Part shown: positions 15,344 through 27,076 of the stretch, piece by piece
Layout: every line of letters begins with the position of its first letter
How positions within the stretch are numbered: the stretch's first letter is position 1
Assembly: GCA_904066235.2 (NCBI GenBank)
Contig: CAJFCV020000002.1
Coordinates: forward strand, 6,076,001-6,140,000
Source of the DNA: Bursaphelenchus xylophilus
Taxonomy: Eukaryota > Nematoda > Chromadorea > Rhabditida > Aphelenchoididae
DNA: 64,000 bases
Direction: 5' to 3'
Translations under genes and position numbers: made by a program
The notes under the pieces: generated by a model
Database searches by the model: none
Seen by the model: only the letters and a program-made list of their open reading frames with translations
What the model was told of the DNA's origin: nothing

Positions 15344-15417
15344 GCCGCCATAGCTCAGTCGGTTAGAGCGTGGGTCTAATAAGCCCAAGGTCGCAGGTTC
15401 GACCCCTGCTGGCGGCA
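15344..15417 (+). tRNA. tRNA-Ile (anticodon AAT)
   Basis: A full cloverleaf can be drawn: acceptor stem GCCGCCA (15344-15350) pairs with TGGCGGC (15410-15416) plus discriminator A. The D-loop has AGTCGGTT. The anticodon stem TGGGT/GCCCA closes loop CTAATAA (anticodon AAT, read as IAU). The T-arm is GCAGG-TTCGACC-CCTGC. No intron and no encoded CCA, as usual for eukaryotes. A T-rich run 3' of the gene (15421-15430) could serve as the Pol III terminator. Confidence 0.97.
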
Positions 15418-15429
15418 AACCTTTTTCTC

Positions 15430-16174
15430 TAATTTGTTAAAAACATAGTATTTGACAAAATTTTCCGAAATGACGTCAAGTTGACATAATTTTCGGTCGT
15501 TTTGACAAGAAGGAGAAATTTAGTTGCTAAATTTTTAAATTGCTACAACTTTCAGAAAAAATATACAATATTTTCCAAACAATATGTATTATAGTTCAAT
15601 TTGACCATCACAATGACAAAACAATTTGACATGACGAAAATGACGACAATTTGACAAAGTGACTGACGCATCAAGTTGACAGCTTTGTTAAAAACTTGCA
15701 ATCTGCGCCAATTATGTTTTTTGTAATTGTGAAATTACGGAATATATTCAGCGGAATAAAAACAATTTTTCTTGATGAATAAACAATAAAAAAGTTGATT
15801 CTTTGTGTATTTTAATTCCCAGCATGATTTTTTGGGCTCGAGTAAAAGGGTACAATGAATTCGTTACTGTTAACTTTGCAGCATCGAATGTCACCTGAAA
15901 CACAATATGTTTGCAATGACCGGAGGAAGGAGCGCTGACTGCGACCACAAAAAAGAAAATTAACGGAGGCTGGTCATCAGGAAATGGAGGGAAGAGGCGC
16001 GGTAGTGGAGGTGCTGGTAGTCTTATATTGTAATATCCCTCGAACGGGGACGATCCGCGAAAACGCGGTTTCTCGGCTTGGGACAGCGATAAGCCGGTGC
16101 GCAGGTCACTTCTCTTGTCCTACCATTCGGGCTGGTTCAAGAGTTATTTTAAGCCCTCAGGGCATGGACTGACT
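15430..16174. other. intergenic, no gene seen
   Basis: AT-rich 15430-15800 with several TTGACA/TTGACAT words but no open frame of interest. 15900-16174 is the likely chitin synthase promoter and 5' UTR. Confidence 0.5.
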
Positions 16175-19100
16175 ATGGAGACAATCAGAGTTCCGGAAGG
16201 GCGGCCAGAGCGTGCCGCTTCTGCCGCCTGCGTTGACGAAAGTCAATCGTGAGTATCAAAATATTCTCGTAATCATTTTTGATTATAATTATTTTTTTAT
16301 AAACCAGATTTTTTCAGAAATTCCGCAGATTCTCCAAATTGGGATATTTTCCGGTTAAGTCCGCCAAAGCCGGACCAGATTGGGAACGGTGGGTGTACTA
16401 TAACATTTACTTACAACCTTTATAGGGTTCTGGCATGACACCAGTCTCCAAATTCTGAAGATCTCCACCTACTTTTTACTATTTATTACCACTTTATTGA
16501 GCTCGGTGACTGCCAAAACAACCTTTCTTCTTATGACCTCAGGCATCGGGAACGGCGGAAAGAACATTTCCATATGCACCGACAAGATCCCCGGTGGGTT
16601 TTTTGTTTTCTTATTTCCTGGTCGAGTGGATCTGCGCGATCTCCTCAAAACAAACATATTCATATCTCCATGTTGCAGAGGCCTCGGTAAACAAAGTATT
16701 CGTTACCAATCAGCTTGCCGTGAAATGGGTCTGGGCCACGTTGTTGGCCGTCGCAGCTCCAGATGTAATATGTTTTATTCGCTGTTTCCATCGCACAATG
16801 TTCAGGAATGTGAAACGTCCAACCCTTTTGCAATTCTTTACAGCAAGTGTACTATTACGTAATGCTAATATCATCTTCAGGTGTTGATTGTGGAGAGTTT
16901 GAATGCTTTTGGGATGGGGACACTGGCTTTTGGAGTGTTCCCGTACATCTCCTCGGACACCGGTAAGTTATTACCAAGTCGTATATGATGACAATTCAGC
17001 TGCCATGTTGAGTAACGCAGTCGCCATGGCCCCAGCAGTCCTTTGTCTTCTCAGCCGACGATTCGACAGGTGGTATATAGTGCTGATCGTATTCGATGTA
17101 CTGGCCATCAGTGCTCAAAGCAGTGTCTTCTGGTTGTGGCCGGTGAGTGGCGCTTCTTCCGCGCACACTTAATTTTTGTGTGTTTCAGGCAGCAGTGGCC
17201 GAGATCCGGAGTCATTGTCTGACGATTCTGATCTGCGTCACCTTCATCTCCTGTGCTTGGTGGCAGAACTTTGTGTCCCAGAAGTCCTCCCTCCCCCCGA
17301 TCAAATTGTTGGCCAACTTCAGTGCCGGCCTATCCGAAGCTCGTTCCAAGACATATGTGTTGGTCTCCCTGTGGAAGGTGTTCATCTACATTTTTTGTAT
17401 TTTCTTTTTCCTCACTCCCAGGATCCCTGCGGCTGATCTCGTTCAGCCAGATCCATTTGGGGAGAAATTGATTACAATCACTGCTGAGGACTTGAATCAA
17501 ACACAAATCAGCGGTTTTCTGCAGAGAATGCATGAATATGAGCAACCAGGTGAGTAAAGATATACTTTTTAGAAAGGTTTCAGTTCCTCGTGAAACTTCG
17601 AAAAATAAAAATCAAGAAGAAGATGTTAATGATGAAATTGATGTAAAGAAGAAGGACTGGAATGATGAAGACGATGGGATTGATGCTGGGGACTATGAAA
17701 AAGACAATAAAAAGAAAAAGGAAGAACACAAAGCAGAAAAGAAAGAAGAAAAAGAACCGATTATGGAAGAAAAAGAAAAGAAAAATAGGATGAAGAGAGA
17801 AAAATTGGAAGAAGAAGAGATTATCTCGGCCTATAATGTAAGACTGGTACTGAAAGCGATGCATTCTTTTAGATATACGATGATTTCGTGGAGCTCAACC
17901 AGTTCACGACACCCTTTGATGCGTTGTGGATCGCTCTTATTCACATCAGTTCCGTCATTCTTTGTTATCACAGCTCTAAATTTGCATGCAAGGTAAGGGG
18001 ATCTGTGTATATCATCCATGTCTTTTCAGGTGTTAATCCAACGAATGGGCTTCGCCCTTCCAGTGCTGCTCGTTGTTCCGGTTACCGTAACTTTTTTGAC
18101 GGATTCCTGTGAAAGAAGAGCGCAAGATCCATGTTATATGAGTAATCTGTTCTCCAAGGAACTGTTCTGGCAATGTGATGTCTCCGATACTTCTATCTGG
18201 TCGTATGCTTTCTGGTCGAGACCTCAGACTTATATCTGGCTGGGTTGGCTACTCAGTCAGATCTGGGTTTGTATTCATCTCTGGAATCCCAAACATGAAA
18301 GGCTGGCTAAGAGTGAACGGTAAGAAAAATAGAATCTCTACTTGCACGGAATGAAGTGCACTTACAATAAGAGTTAATAGGTTTGCACAAAGTTGTTTAG
18401 GTTGTTCGTTTTGACCTACTACAATAACTTCTTCCTCGATCAATCCTTGGCCTTCAACAGACGGAGAGATGACAAGGCCAAGATCAAAGCAGAATATTTG
18501 GATTTCGATGAAGAGAATCAGACATACGAAACGATCGGATTGAACGGATTATCCAAGACTCCACCTTCGATCTGCTCTATTGCTTCAAGTAGAATTGACT
18601 CGGGATTGATACGGTAGCGTCTTTTTATAAAATATTATTACCCTTTAATTATAGGAATGTGGCGAGTTCTGCCGATGCCATTACCAAGATCTATGCATGT
18701 GGTACCCTCTGGCACGAAAGTGCATTAGAAATGACATGTTTGTTGAAGTCTCTGTTCCGGATGGATGAGGATCAAGCGGCTAGGAAGAATGCTCAGAAGT
18801 ATCTGAAAGTGGTTGACCCTGATTATTACGAGTTCGAGGCCCATATTTTGATAGATGATGCCTTCGAGATGAATGATTATGGAGAGCCGATCATCAATAA
18901 GTATGTGGAAACTTTTATAGACAAGGTCGACGAGGCGGCTTCGGCTGTCCATCAGACCGAAATGAAGATCCCTCCACCCATCAAAGTCCCCACGCCATAT
19001 GGAGGGAGATTAGTGTACACGTTGCCTGGCAATAATCGATTAGTCGTCCATCTGAAGGACAAGAATAAGATAAGACACAGAAAGAGATGGTCCCAAGTCA

Positions 19101-21916
19101 TGTATCTCTACTATTTGCTCGCTTTCCAATTGATGGCCAAGTTGGAAGATCCCCAAAGGAAGGAAGTGATATCTGAGAATACTTTCATGTTAACCTTGGA
19201 TGGAGATGTGGACTTCAAACCAAAGTGTGTAAATATGTTGGTGGATTTGATGAAGAAGAATCGAAAACTGGGCGCAGCTTGTGGACGAATTCATCCTCGA
19301 GGCTCGGGACCTTTGATTTGGTATCAGAAATTCGAATATGCCGTAGGGCATTGGCTTCAAAAGGCGACGGAACACATGATCGGATGTGTTTTGTGCTCCC
19401 CCGGATGCTTTTCTTTATTTAGAGCTCAGGCTTTAATGGATGATGACGTTACCAGGAAATATGCAATGAAGGTGCAGTACTGTTTAAGAGATAATAGTTA
19501 TTCTGTAGGCCGAGGAACCGCTCCATTATGTGCAATATGATCAAGGAGAAGATCGATGGCTATGCACCCTACTATTGCAAAGAGGATACCGAGTTGAATA
19601 TTGTGCTGCATCTGATGCTCTTACCTTTGCTCCAGAGGAATTCTCCGAGTTCTTCAATCAAAGGCGTCGCTGGATTTCGTCGACAATGGCTAATATCATC
19701 GATCTTTTATCGGATTATAAGAATGTGATCGCTGTTAATGAGAGTATTTCCATTTGGTAAGTATTGCATTATATATATGGCTCGGGACTTCTAAATCTCT
19801 CCGCAAGAGTCCATCCGAACCCTGCAAATTTAGTACAAAGTTAAAAGTTGCGCAATCTGACATAACATTGCGCAATTTCTCTCTTTGTAAGAATTTCTGC
19901 CTTTCTCTGTCGTCTCCTCCTTTTTTGTCAACTTTTAACTTTGGACTAAATTTCCAGGGTTCGGATGGACTCTTGCGGAGAGATTTAGAAGTCCCGAGCC
20001 ATATATAGTTGTAAAATCTTGTCTTGCAGGTACATCTTCTATCAATTGGTCATGCTGGTTTCGTCGATTTTGGGCCCTGGCACGATCTTCTTGATGATAG
20101 TCGGGGCTATTTCTATTAGTTTTAATGTGGACATAGCAATTTCTTTGCTGTTAGTCACAGTCCCCGTTCTCTTATTCTGCGTGATGTGTTTGGTTGGGCC
20201 TGCTGAGTATCAGGTATGTACCATGACTCCAATCTAGCTACTTTAGCGTATAATATAATATTTTGTTTGATTATAATGTGAATTGCAGATAATTACCGCC
20301 GAGGTCATCTCAGCGTTCTTCGCCATGCTGATGACAGCGGTGATTGTGGGAACGACCCTCCAGATTCAGAAGGACGGGATCATGTCTCCACATTCCATCT
20401 TCCTCTTTACCGTAATCATCAGTTTTACGGTCTCCGCCATTCTTCATCCCATGGAGATTGGTTGCATGCTTCCATTTATATTATATTTCCTGGCCATCCC
20501 TTGTATGTACATGTTATTGCCCATCTATTCTCTGTGCAATCTTCATGTAGTTACTTGGGGTACCCGAGAAGATCCCCTAAAGAAAAAAGAAGAAGAAAAT
20601 TTGAGAAAAAGAAGGAATCGACTGGAACTGATCGAGGCTGGAATAGCCGGAGAAGCCTCAGGAGAAGTGTCGATTGGATGCGGGAATCTGTGCAGAGTGA
20701 TGTGTTGCTTAAAACCAGACCCAATCGAGAATTCCCCGCAGATTTGGAAGATCAGTGAGATGGTGAGGAATGTGGACAAGAAGCTGGATCGATTGGAGAC
20801 AAAGCAACCTTCAGATGCTTCTTCGACTCAAGGAGGCGGCGATAATATTGAGGATGAGGAAGATGTGGTAAGTCATAGTGTTCATCTATTACGTTTTAAG
20901 AACGAAGTTGATGACGATTTGGATATGAAACGACAAAGCCAAGCAGCCAAGAGGAATAGACGGTGGAAGGATACAAAAAGCGAAGTCTGGATGAAGAGCA
21001 AAAGTCTGAGGAGGTACGTTAGAATTGCTTTAAATGATATTTTTAGATCCGAGGCTGACAGTCTGCGTCCAGATGAGGATCAGTTTTGGAAAGAGATGAT
21101 TGACAAGTATCTCCAGCCAATTGCAATGGACCTCAAGGCCCAAGAAAGGATTCGAATCGGTTTATGTGAGCTGAGAAACAAGAGCTGTGCCTCCTTCTTC
21201 ATGGTGAATATCGTATTCATCATTGTTGTTTTGGTTCTGCAAATGCAAAAGGACTGCATTCACATAGAATGGCCGCTTGGCCCCAAATTTAATCATACTG
21301 TAATTCCATGTGGTTCTGACAAGAAGGAAGCTGTCTGGGTGATGAGCCGGTTGCAGTTGGAGCCAATTGGACTAGTCTTTCTCGTGTTTTACATGTCGAT
21401 TCTCATCATACAGGTAAGTGAATTCTGCATTTTAAATAAATCTTGCAGTTCTTTGCCATGCTTTTACATCGCTTTGGGACTCTCGAACATATCATTGCAT
21501 CGACTGATCTGCACTGCACTAAGAAAAAATTGGATACTGCTGCTGCTGGAGATGTACCAGTAGAAGATATTGTCGAGTTTGCCAGAGGACTCCAAGCAAT
21601 AAAACAAAGTGAAATTGATGAACCAGAAGAGGGAGAACCCAACGAAGAGAAGCCAATAAGCAGAATACAAGTGGTCAAAAGATTAAAGTCCTCCAGAAAC
21701 CCCGCAAAGAATACGGAAACATTGGATGCAGTGTTCAGAAGAAGATACGAAGCTATCCTGAATTCACAAATGAAGACCGAAGGTCTCATCGATAAGAAAA
21801 TGAACGTCTCCACAGCTACTTTACAAGGGCGAGGACTGACTTTAAGACCTGAAACAATCAAGGCGATCGAAAGAAAACGGAATACCATTCTGAGGGGAAC
21901 CATCAATCGAAAATAA
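16175..21916 (+). CDS. chs: chitin synthase (GT2 family, metazoan type)
   Basis: Makes chitin from UDP-GlcNAc at the plasma membrane, for eggshell or pharyngeal lining in nematodes. About 17 exons phase cleanly to 1573 residues: 16175-16248, 16318-16388, 16426-16593, 16679-16848, 16881-16962, 17000-17142, 17189-17549, 17584-17837, 17873-17992, 18030-18319, 18401-18613, 18655-19471, 19509-19756, 20030-20213, then 20289-21413 (with two likely 33-nt in-frame introns at about 20869 and 21013) and 21449-21916. An N-terminal block of TM helices is followed by the catalytic domain: LTLDGDVDF (UDP-sugar/metal binding), GCVLCSPGCFSLFR, GEDRWLC, and the QRRRW chitin-extrusion motif. Further TM helices follow, then a charged tail. 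Exon 17584-17837 is an unusual Lys/Glu-rich insert. C. elegans has two such genes; I cannot say which this is. Confidence 0.96.
19772..20007. mobile_element. MITE/foldback in chitin synthase intron 13
   Basis: A 236-bp inverted repeat with arms of about 80 bp: left TATATATGGCTCGGGACTTC, right arm its complement, only about two mismatches over the first 70 bp. It fills most of intron 19757-20029. Short TA-rich ends fit a TA-targeting element. Confidence 0.85.
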
Positions 21917-21971
21917 CGGGAACATTATTATTAATAATATACATTACTATATTTACAGGACAAAGTATTGC

Positions 21972-23513
21972 TTATATACACCCGCATTCAATTAGATCTC
22001 GGAGCACGGGATCCTTGGGAACGTCGACTTCTTTCGCTGGGTTAAACACTGGGGCTAGGTTCACCACATGCGACTTTGGTAGCTTCTTCAAATGAGTTTT
22101 AAACATCTTGTGGACGTCGTTTACGACGTCGGCAAAATAATTATGTTCTTTGATCGGTTTCCTTCGTGACGGACTCTTGTTCAGATTCTCTTCTGAAACG
22201 CAACAATTAACTTGAAGGATCAATAATATAAGATGTATAATAACACGATTGAAAACATACTCATAAGGTCAGTAGCTGACATGACCTCAGTCTTCAACAC
22301 GTCTTCCTTCAGTTTCTTGATCTCTGCTAAGACATGCCCCATATCAGATGAACCATTTCCATTATTAATATCGAACAACCCCTCAACCTGCTCAAAGAAT
22401 TTCAACCATTCTTCCTTTCGTTTTAACCTAGATGAACCATGGATCCTAAACATATCTAGCATCCGTTTAATGAAGCCACTTACTGTTTGAAGACATTATC
22501 TATATAATCCTCCTCGTTATGTAAATCAATGTAGAATCCAAGAGACTCATGTCCATTCACCGATCTGAATTGATACTTCGGCAATATTTCGGCCATTCTG
22601 AGGAAAACAGAGAATGCCTTGAGGACAGCCAGATAAGTGCTGATTTTGGAAGTACTTTCAGGAATAGTGGTCGTATTCAGATTCATCAAATGTTGGGAAA
22701 TCGAAGTTGAGATAACAACTTCCATATCCATGAAGGATTGCCTAGTTTCCGTAAACCTCTTCATCATCTCTAGGAGAAGATCGCCACCCAAAAAGAGGCC
22801 GAGTTTCTCAGGCAAGAGACAAAAAAATCGGTATAAAACATCTTTGACAGCATTTGTGGGGTTCTTCACATTAAAATATTCAACGACAATGGACTGCTCA
22901 ATAACGGCAGGCAGATTAAAGGATTGGCTTTCGTTGCAAAACATTATCAAAATCGATTTAACTTCTCTGTAAAAACATAAATCAGAAGCTAAAACAATGT
23001 TTACTTCGTTAAGGGAAACATACTCAGTTAACAAACCATCAAGTAGAGCCAAGGAATATTTGAATTTTACAGAATTGACGACAAAAATTAGCGGGATCCT
23101 CCCATTCTCCTAAAAAAAGAATTCAAGAATTACCGTAACCAAACCTACATTGATTTTAACGGCCTCTCCCAGCAAATGGAAAGGACTCTTGCTCCCATTG
23201 CAGATCAACCTATCTATATTTGAGGCCTCTAGATTTTTATAAACCACAGACAAGAGGAGATCAACATCACTGCACGTTCCCAATACCTTGAGCAAAACAG
23301 GACCTACAAGATTCAACACTTACAAATAACCCTACCTTCTATTGAATTATTAGTAGAAAAGTTATTCGCCACAATTCCTTTTAGTTTAACAAGAATATCC
23401 TCAAACAGATATTCAATTAGAACATCGCGAAACAAGGAATTCACGTGCTTCAAATCGTCTGACACCCTGAGGCTTGTCCGGATCAATTTCTTATGACATT
23501 CAGAAAAGGCCAT
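21972..23513 (-). CDS. unknown protein, probably all-helical
   Basis: A spliced gene of roughly 450-480 residues, with the start ATG at 23513 (MAFSECHKKLIRTSLRV) and stop at 21972. Coding blocks are about 23330-23513, 23150-23305, 22990-23110, 22487-22970, 22263-22460 and 21972-22200, with GT/AG boundaries such as GAA|GTAAAC at about 23005. The protein is Leu-rich with alternating hydrophobic and charged residues, no TM segment, no signal peptide and no motif I recognise. The C-terminus is basic then Pro-containing (KSPSRRKP, HLKKLPKSH). The large exon at 22487-22970 looks like a helical-repeat region. It is tail-to-tail with chitin synthase, with 55 bp between stops. Confidence 0.7.
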
Positions 23514-23775
23514 CGTTGGCTACAGATTTCTGGAAATACGAAAAGGCGCCTTTGCCTAGGCTGTTTTTTTATAAAAACCACGCGTGGAAAAAAAAAATAA
23601 AATTTTATTTTTTTTTTTTTTTTGAAAGAATTAAGTTCGCGCCCAATGTTTTCGTGGCTAAACGAAAACTTAAAAGCTGCATGCATGTGATTCACGGCTT
23701 GCCCATAAAAAAAGTGATTTTCAAGTCACTTTTTGTATTCGAAAAATTTTTCAAATTCTTTAGTGCGACCTCATA

Positions 23776-25861
23776 CAGGGTGGGCCACTCGAATCTGACA
23801 AGTTGTTTCCTTGAATTTCTCCGCGGGGACTCCGCCGATTTTTCTAAAATTCAGATTTTTCAGCTGAGACCCGCCATTTTCAACCGACTGAATTTCAAAA
23901 AAACATATTTTAAATTGACCTTTCCATGCCTTCTCAAAGTTTTGAAAAATTATTTTCAGGCCGAAACCGCTAAAACTTAGAAAATTTTTGGAATGATTTT
24001 CAATTGGCTTTCTCGGACTTGGAAAATTTTTGGTTTTTTTGGGGGAAATCTCGGAGTAAAAAGTTGCTAGTGCTCGCCTTAAACTTGTCTAAAGCAAGTT
24101 GAAAGCCACAAGAGGGTTGTTTGTATTACCATTAGGGTACGAACATTCAAAAAAAAAGATTTCAAAAAGATTGAAAAATTCCACGTCAATGGTTATCGAG
24201 TCAGGCCTGGGGCATCTTGAAGCTTAGAACCCGGCCTGATTGAAGTTTTAACTTTAAAAACCATATCCACAATACGCAATTATATCTGCGCATGACTCTC
24301 AGAGGCACTGCAAGTTTGTGATGTTAGAGGAGGTGGGCATAATAACTCAGAGAGAAGCATTAATAATCAGATTGTTAAAAAAATGTTTTCGGAACAATAT
24401 TTGATAACTACCTGAGGTAAAACAAAAAAAAATTTCACCCAAGAACTCGGAAAAATTACCAAGTTTTCAAAATCATTCCAAAAATTGGCGCTACGACATT
24501 TCGGGTCAGGGACAACTCGGGTCGCGACAACTCGGGTCAACGACAACTCGGGTCAACGATACCGTTTAATATTTTCGCTTCGGGACTTGGAAAAAAGAAT
24601 TTCTTGGTGAATTTAAAAAATTTTTCAAATGTTTTCGCTTCGGGACTTGGAAAAAAAGGATTTTTTGTGAAATTTGAATAAAATTTGAAATATTTTCGAG
24701 CTGACTGAGTATGAACTGACTGAAAATGAAAATGAAAACTGGGTTTCTGTTACCTTACTGCCTTTAGGGATTCTTTTTGAAAATTTTTCGACTTATAGCA
24801 CTTTTAGACGTTAATGGTGTTGTTTTGGTGCCTAGTACTGCTTAAAAAACACATTTTTAACACTTGGTACTAAATAGTATTACCTGGTACTATTTAGTAC
24901 GAGGTGCAAATTTGGCCGTAAGGCGGTAATGGCGTTGGTTTGGTGCTTAGTAGAACCCAAAAACACGTTTTAACACTTGGTACTATAGTACCAACTGGTA
25001 CTGTTTTGTGAGAAGTGAAAATTTGGTCATGAGGCAGAAATGGTGATGGTTTGGTGCTTAGTAGAGCCCAAAAACACGTGGTACTATATAGTACCAGGTG
25101 GTACCATTGGTTTTAGACAAAACTTTACTGCTGCCGGCACCACAGTTAATATTCAGTCAGACACCCTTTTTTCTACTTCCGATGCGAAAACATTTCAAAA
25201 TTTTGTTGAATTTTCCAAAAAATCTTTTTTTCCCAGTCCCGAAGCGAAAACACTTCAAATTTTTTTCAAATTTCACAAAAAATCCTTTTTTTTCCAACTC
25301 CCGAAGCGAAAACATTTGAAAATTTTTTCAAATTTCACAAAAAGTCCTTTTTTTCCAAGTCCCGAAGCGAAAACATTTCAAAAAAAAAATTTTTTCAGGT
25401 AACCTATCCTCGGGGTAACCTATCCTCCGAGAACGCAAGTCCCGAAGCGAAAACATTTCAAAAATTTTTCAAATTCACCAAAAAATTCTTTTTTCACAGT
25501 CCCGAAGCGAAAATATTAAACGGTATCGTTGACCCGAAATGTCGTTGACCCGAAGTGTCGTTGACCCGAGTTGTCGTTGACCCGAGTTGTCGTTGACCCG
25601 AGTTGTCGCGACCCGAGTTGTCCCTGACCCGAAATGTCGGGACGCGCAAAAATTTTCTAAGTTTTAGCGGTTTCGGCCTGCAAATAATTTTTCAAAACTT
25701 TGAGAAGGCATGGAAAGGTCAATTTAAAATATGTTTTTTTGAAATTCAGTCGGTTGAAAATGGCGGGTCTCAGCTGAAAAATCTGAATTTTAGAAAAATC
25801 GGCGGAGTCTCCGCGGAGAAATTCAAAGAAACAACTTGTCAGTTTCGAGTGGCCCACCCTG
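23776..25861. mobile_element. TA-flanked element with ~210-bp inverted termini (mariner-like ends, no transposase)
   Basis: Begins CAGGGTGGGCCACTCGAATC after TA (23774-23775) and ends with the complement before TA (25862-25863). The arms (about 23776-23985 and 25650-25861) match closely, with small gaps. The CAGGGTGG end and TA duplication are those of Tc1/mariner-type elements. The 1.6-kb interior has no transposase; it holds a second, nested foldback (24494-25641). Confidence 0.88.
24494..25641. repeat. nested foldback with 16-bp terminal arrays (copy A)
   Basis: Left end: about four copies of GACAACTCGGGTCAAC-type units (24494-24569). Right end: the complement, GTTGACCCGAGTTGTC units (25528-25641, five clean 16-bp copies plus variants). 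Inside each lie the ~60-bp GAAGCGAAAAC satellite units, and in the middle a unique core with palindromic words such as GGTACTATTTAGTACC. Confidence 0.85.
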
Positions 25862-26204
25862 TAGTTAAAATGCTGGCAAAAAAGAAACCGGAAAAATTTT
25901 CAAAAATACGCAATAGCCTCGTAGCTTTCTTCACGTTCTCGGAGGATAGGTTACCCCTAGCCATCGGGTCGGGCTTCAGTATTTTTCAAGCCCGGGCTCG
26001 GGCCGGGCTGGCCCGGTTTGCAGCCATGCTTAGGCGGGAATGGTCAGCGGACCGGGCTCGAAAATTGAAATTTGACAAACGCCGTGGGCCTGAGGTTTTT
26101 TAGGCCCGGCCCGTCTATATTATAATGTCAAGCCGTTCCCATTAATTTTTTGGCCGGCAAAATTCATTGTTGTTGTTGCAGTTTCTCAAGTTCTAAAACG
26201 TTTA

Positions 26205-27076
26205 CAGGGTGGGGCATCTTTGTGGCCCGATTTGAATTGACTATAACTTCTTTAGTTTTTGGCCAAATTTTAAAATTCTTTTTTTCCCTGAATCGTCAGC
26301 CAACCCCATTTTGTTTGATACCAAATATGTTATACATAGTAAGTGTATATCTACAGTTATTGGATTTATTCTTGGAGTTCATTTTTTTGGTCGTTTTTCG
26401 GTTGTTTTTTCGGTCTTTCCCGGTGTGTCCGAAAATGGAGTCCGGTGTGGAAGAAAAGGCTTGGTCTGCGGTTTGGTATAGCAAGTACGGTTCGGCGACA
26501 AATGTTCAAAAGGAAATGCCGCATGAAATACGGACGTAATGCCCAACTTCCAGATCGCAAGACAATTCGACGTTCGTGGAATAAGTTTCTTGAGACTGGC
26601 AGCGTTAACAGGAAACAAGAAAAGCAGGAAAGGTGGGTACGAACGGAGCTGAAAATTGAAGAAGTTTTGTCAAAATTCCGAGAAAATCGGCAGAGTATAC
26701 GAAGTTTGGCCAGAACCGAGGGAATGCCTTCAGCAAGGACCATTCGACGAACTCTGGAGGTTGATCTTCACTTTTTGTTCTTATTCTCATCGTCGCTTTT
26801 CGGGAGGGTAAATTCCACCGTATTTTTCTTCCGCACCGTACTCCATTTCTGGACACACCGGGAAAGACCGAAAAAACAACCGAAAAACGGCCGAAAAAAT
26901 GAACTCCAAGAATAAACCCAATAACTGTAGATATACACTTACTATGTATAACATATTTGGTATCAAACAAAATGGGGTTGGCTGACGATTCAGAGAAAAA
27001 AAGAATTTTAAAATTTGGCCAAAAACTAAAGAAGTTATAGCCAATTCAAATCGGGCCACAAAGATGCCCCACCCTG
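26205..27076. mobile_element. mariner-like deletion derivative (872 bp)
   Basis: Starts CAGGGTGGGGCATCTTTGTG and ends with its complement; TA flanks both sides (26203-26204, 27077-27078). Inverted termini are about 245 bp (26205-26450 and 26832-27076), long enough to include the transposase start region on both sides. The interior keeps only the transposase N-terminal helix-turn-helix. Confidence 0.92.
26434..26770 (+). pseudogene. transposase N-terminus (DUF4817-like HTH), frameshifted and truncated
   Basis: From the ATG at 26434 (MESGVEEKAWSAVWYSKYGS) a frame change near 26510 leads into DRKTIRRSWNKFLETGSV and IRSLARTEGMPSARTIRRTL. This is the order of the two DNA-binding helix-turn-helix units of mariner-type transposases. 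The DDE/DDD catalytic domain is entirely absent, so it cannot transpose on its own. Confidence 0.8.

Noticed and set aside
17550..17572. A 23-nt intron in chitin synthase
   Set aside because: The frame needs the next acceptor (ggtttcag, ending 17583), giving 34 nt, a normal length here.
25528..25641. CRISPR-like array
   Set aside because: Units are contiguous 16-bp tandem copies without unique spacers, in a eukaryotic genome.
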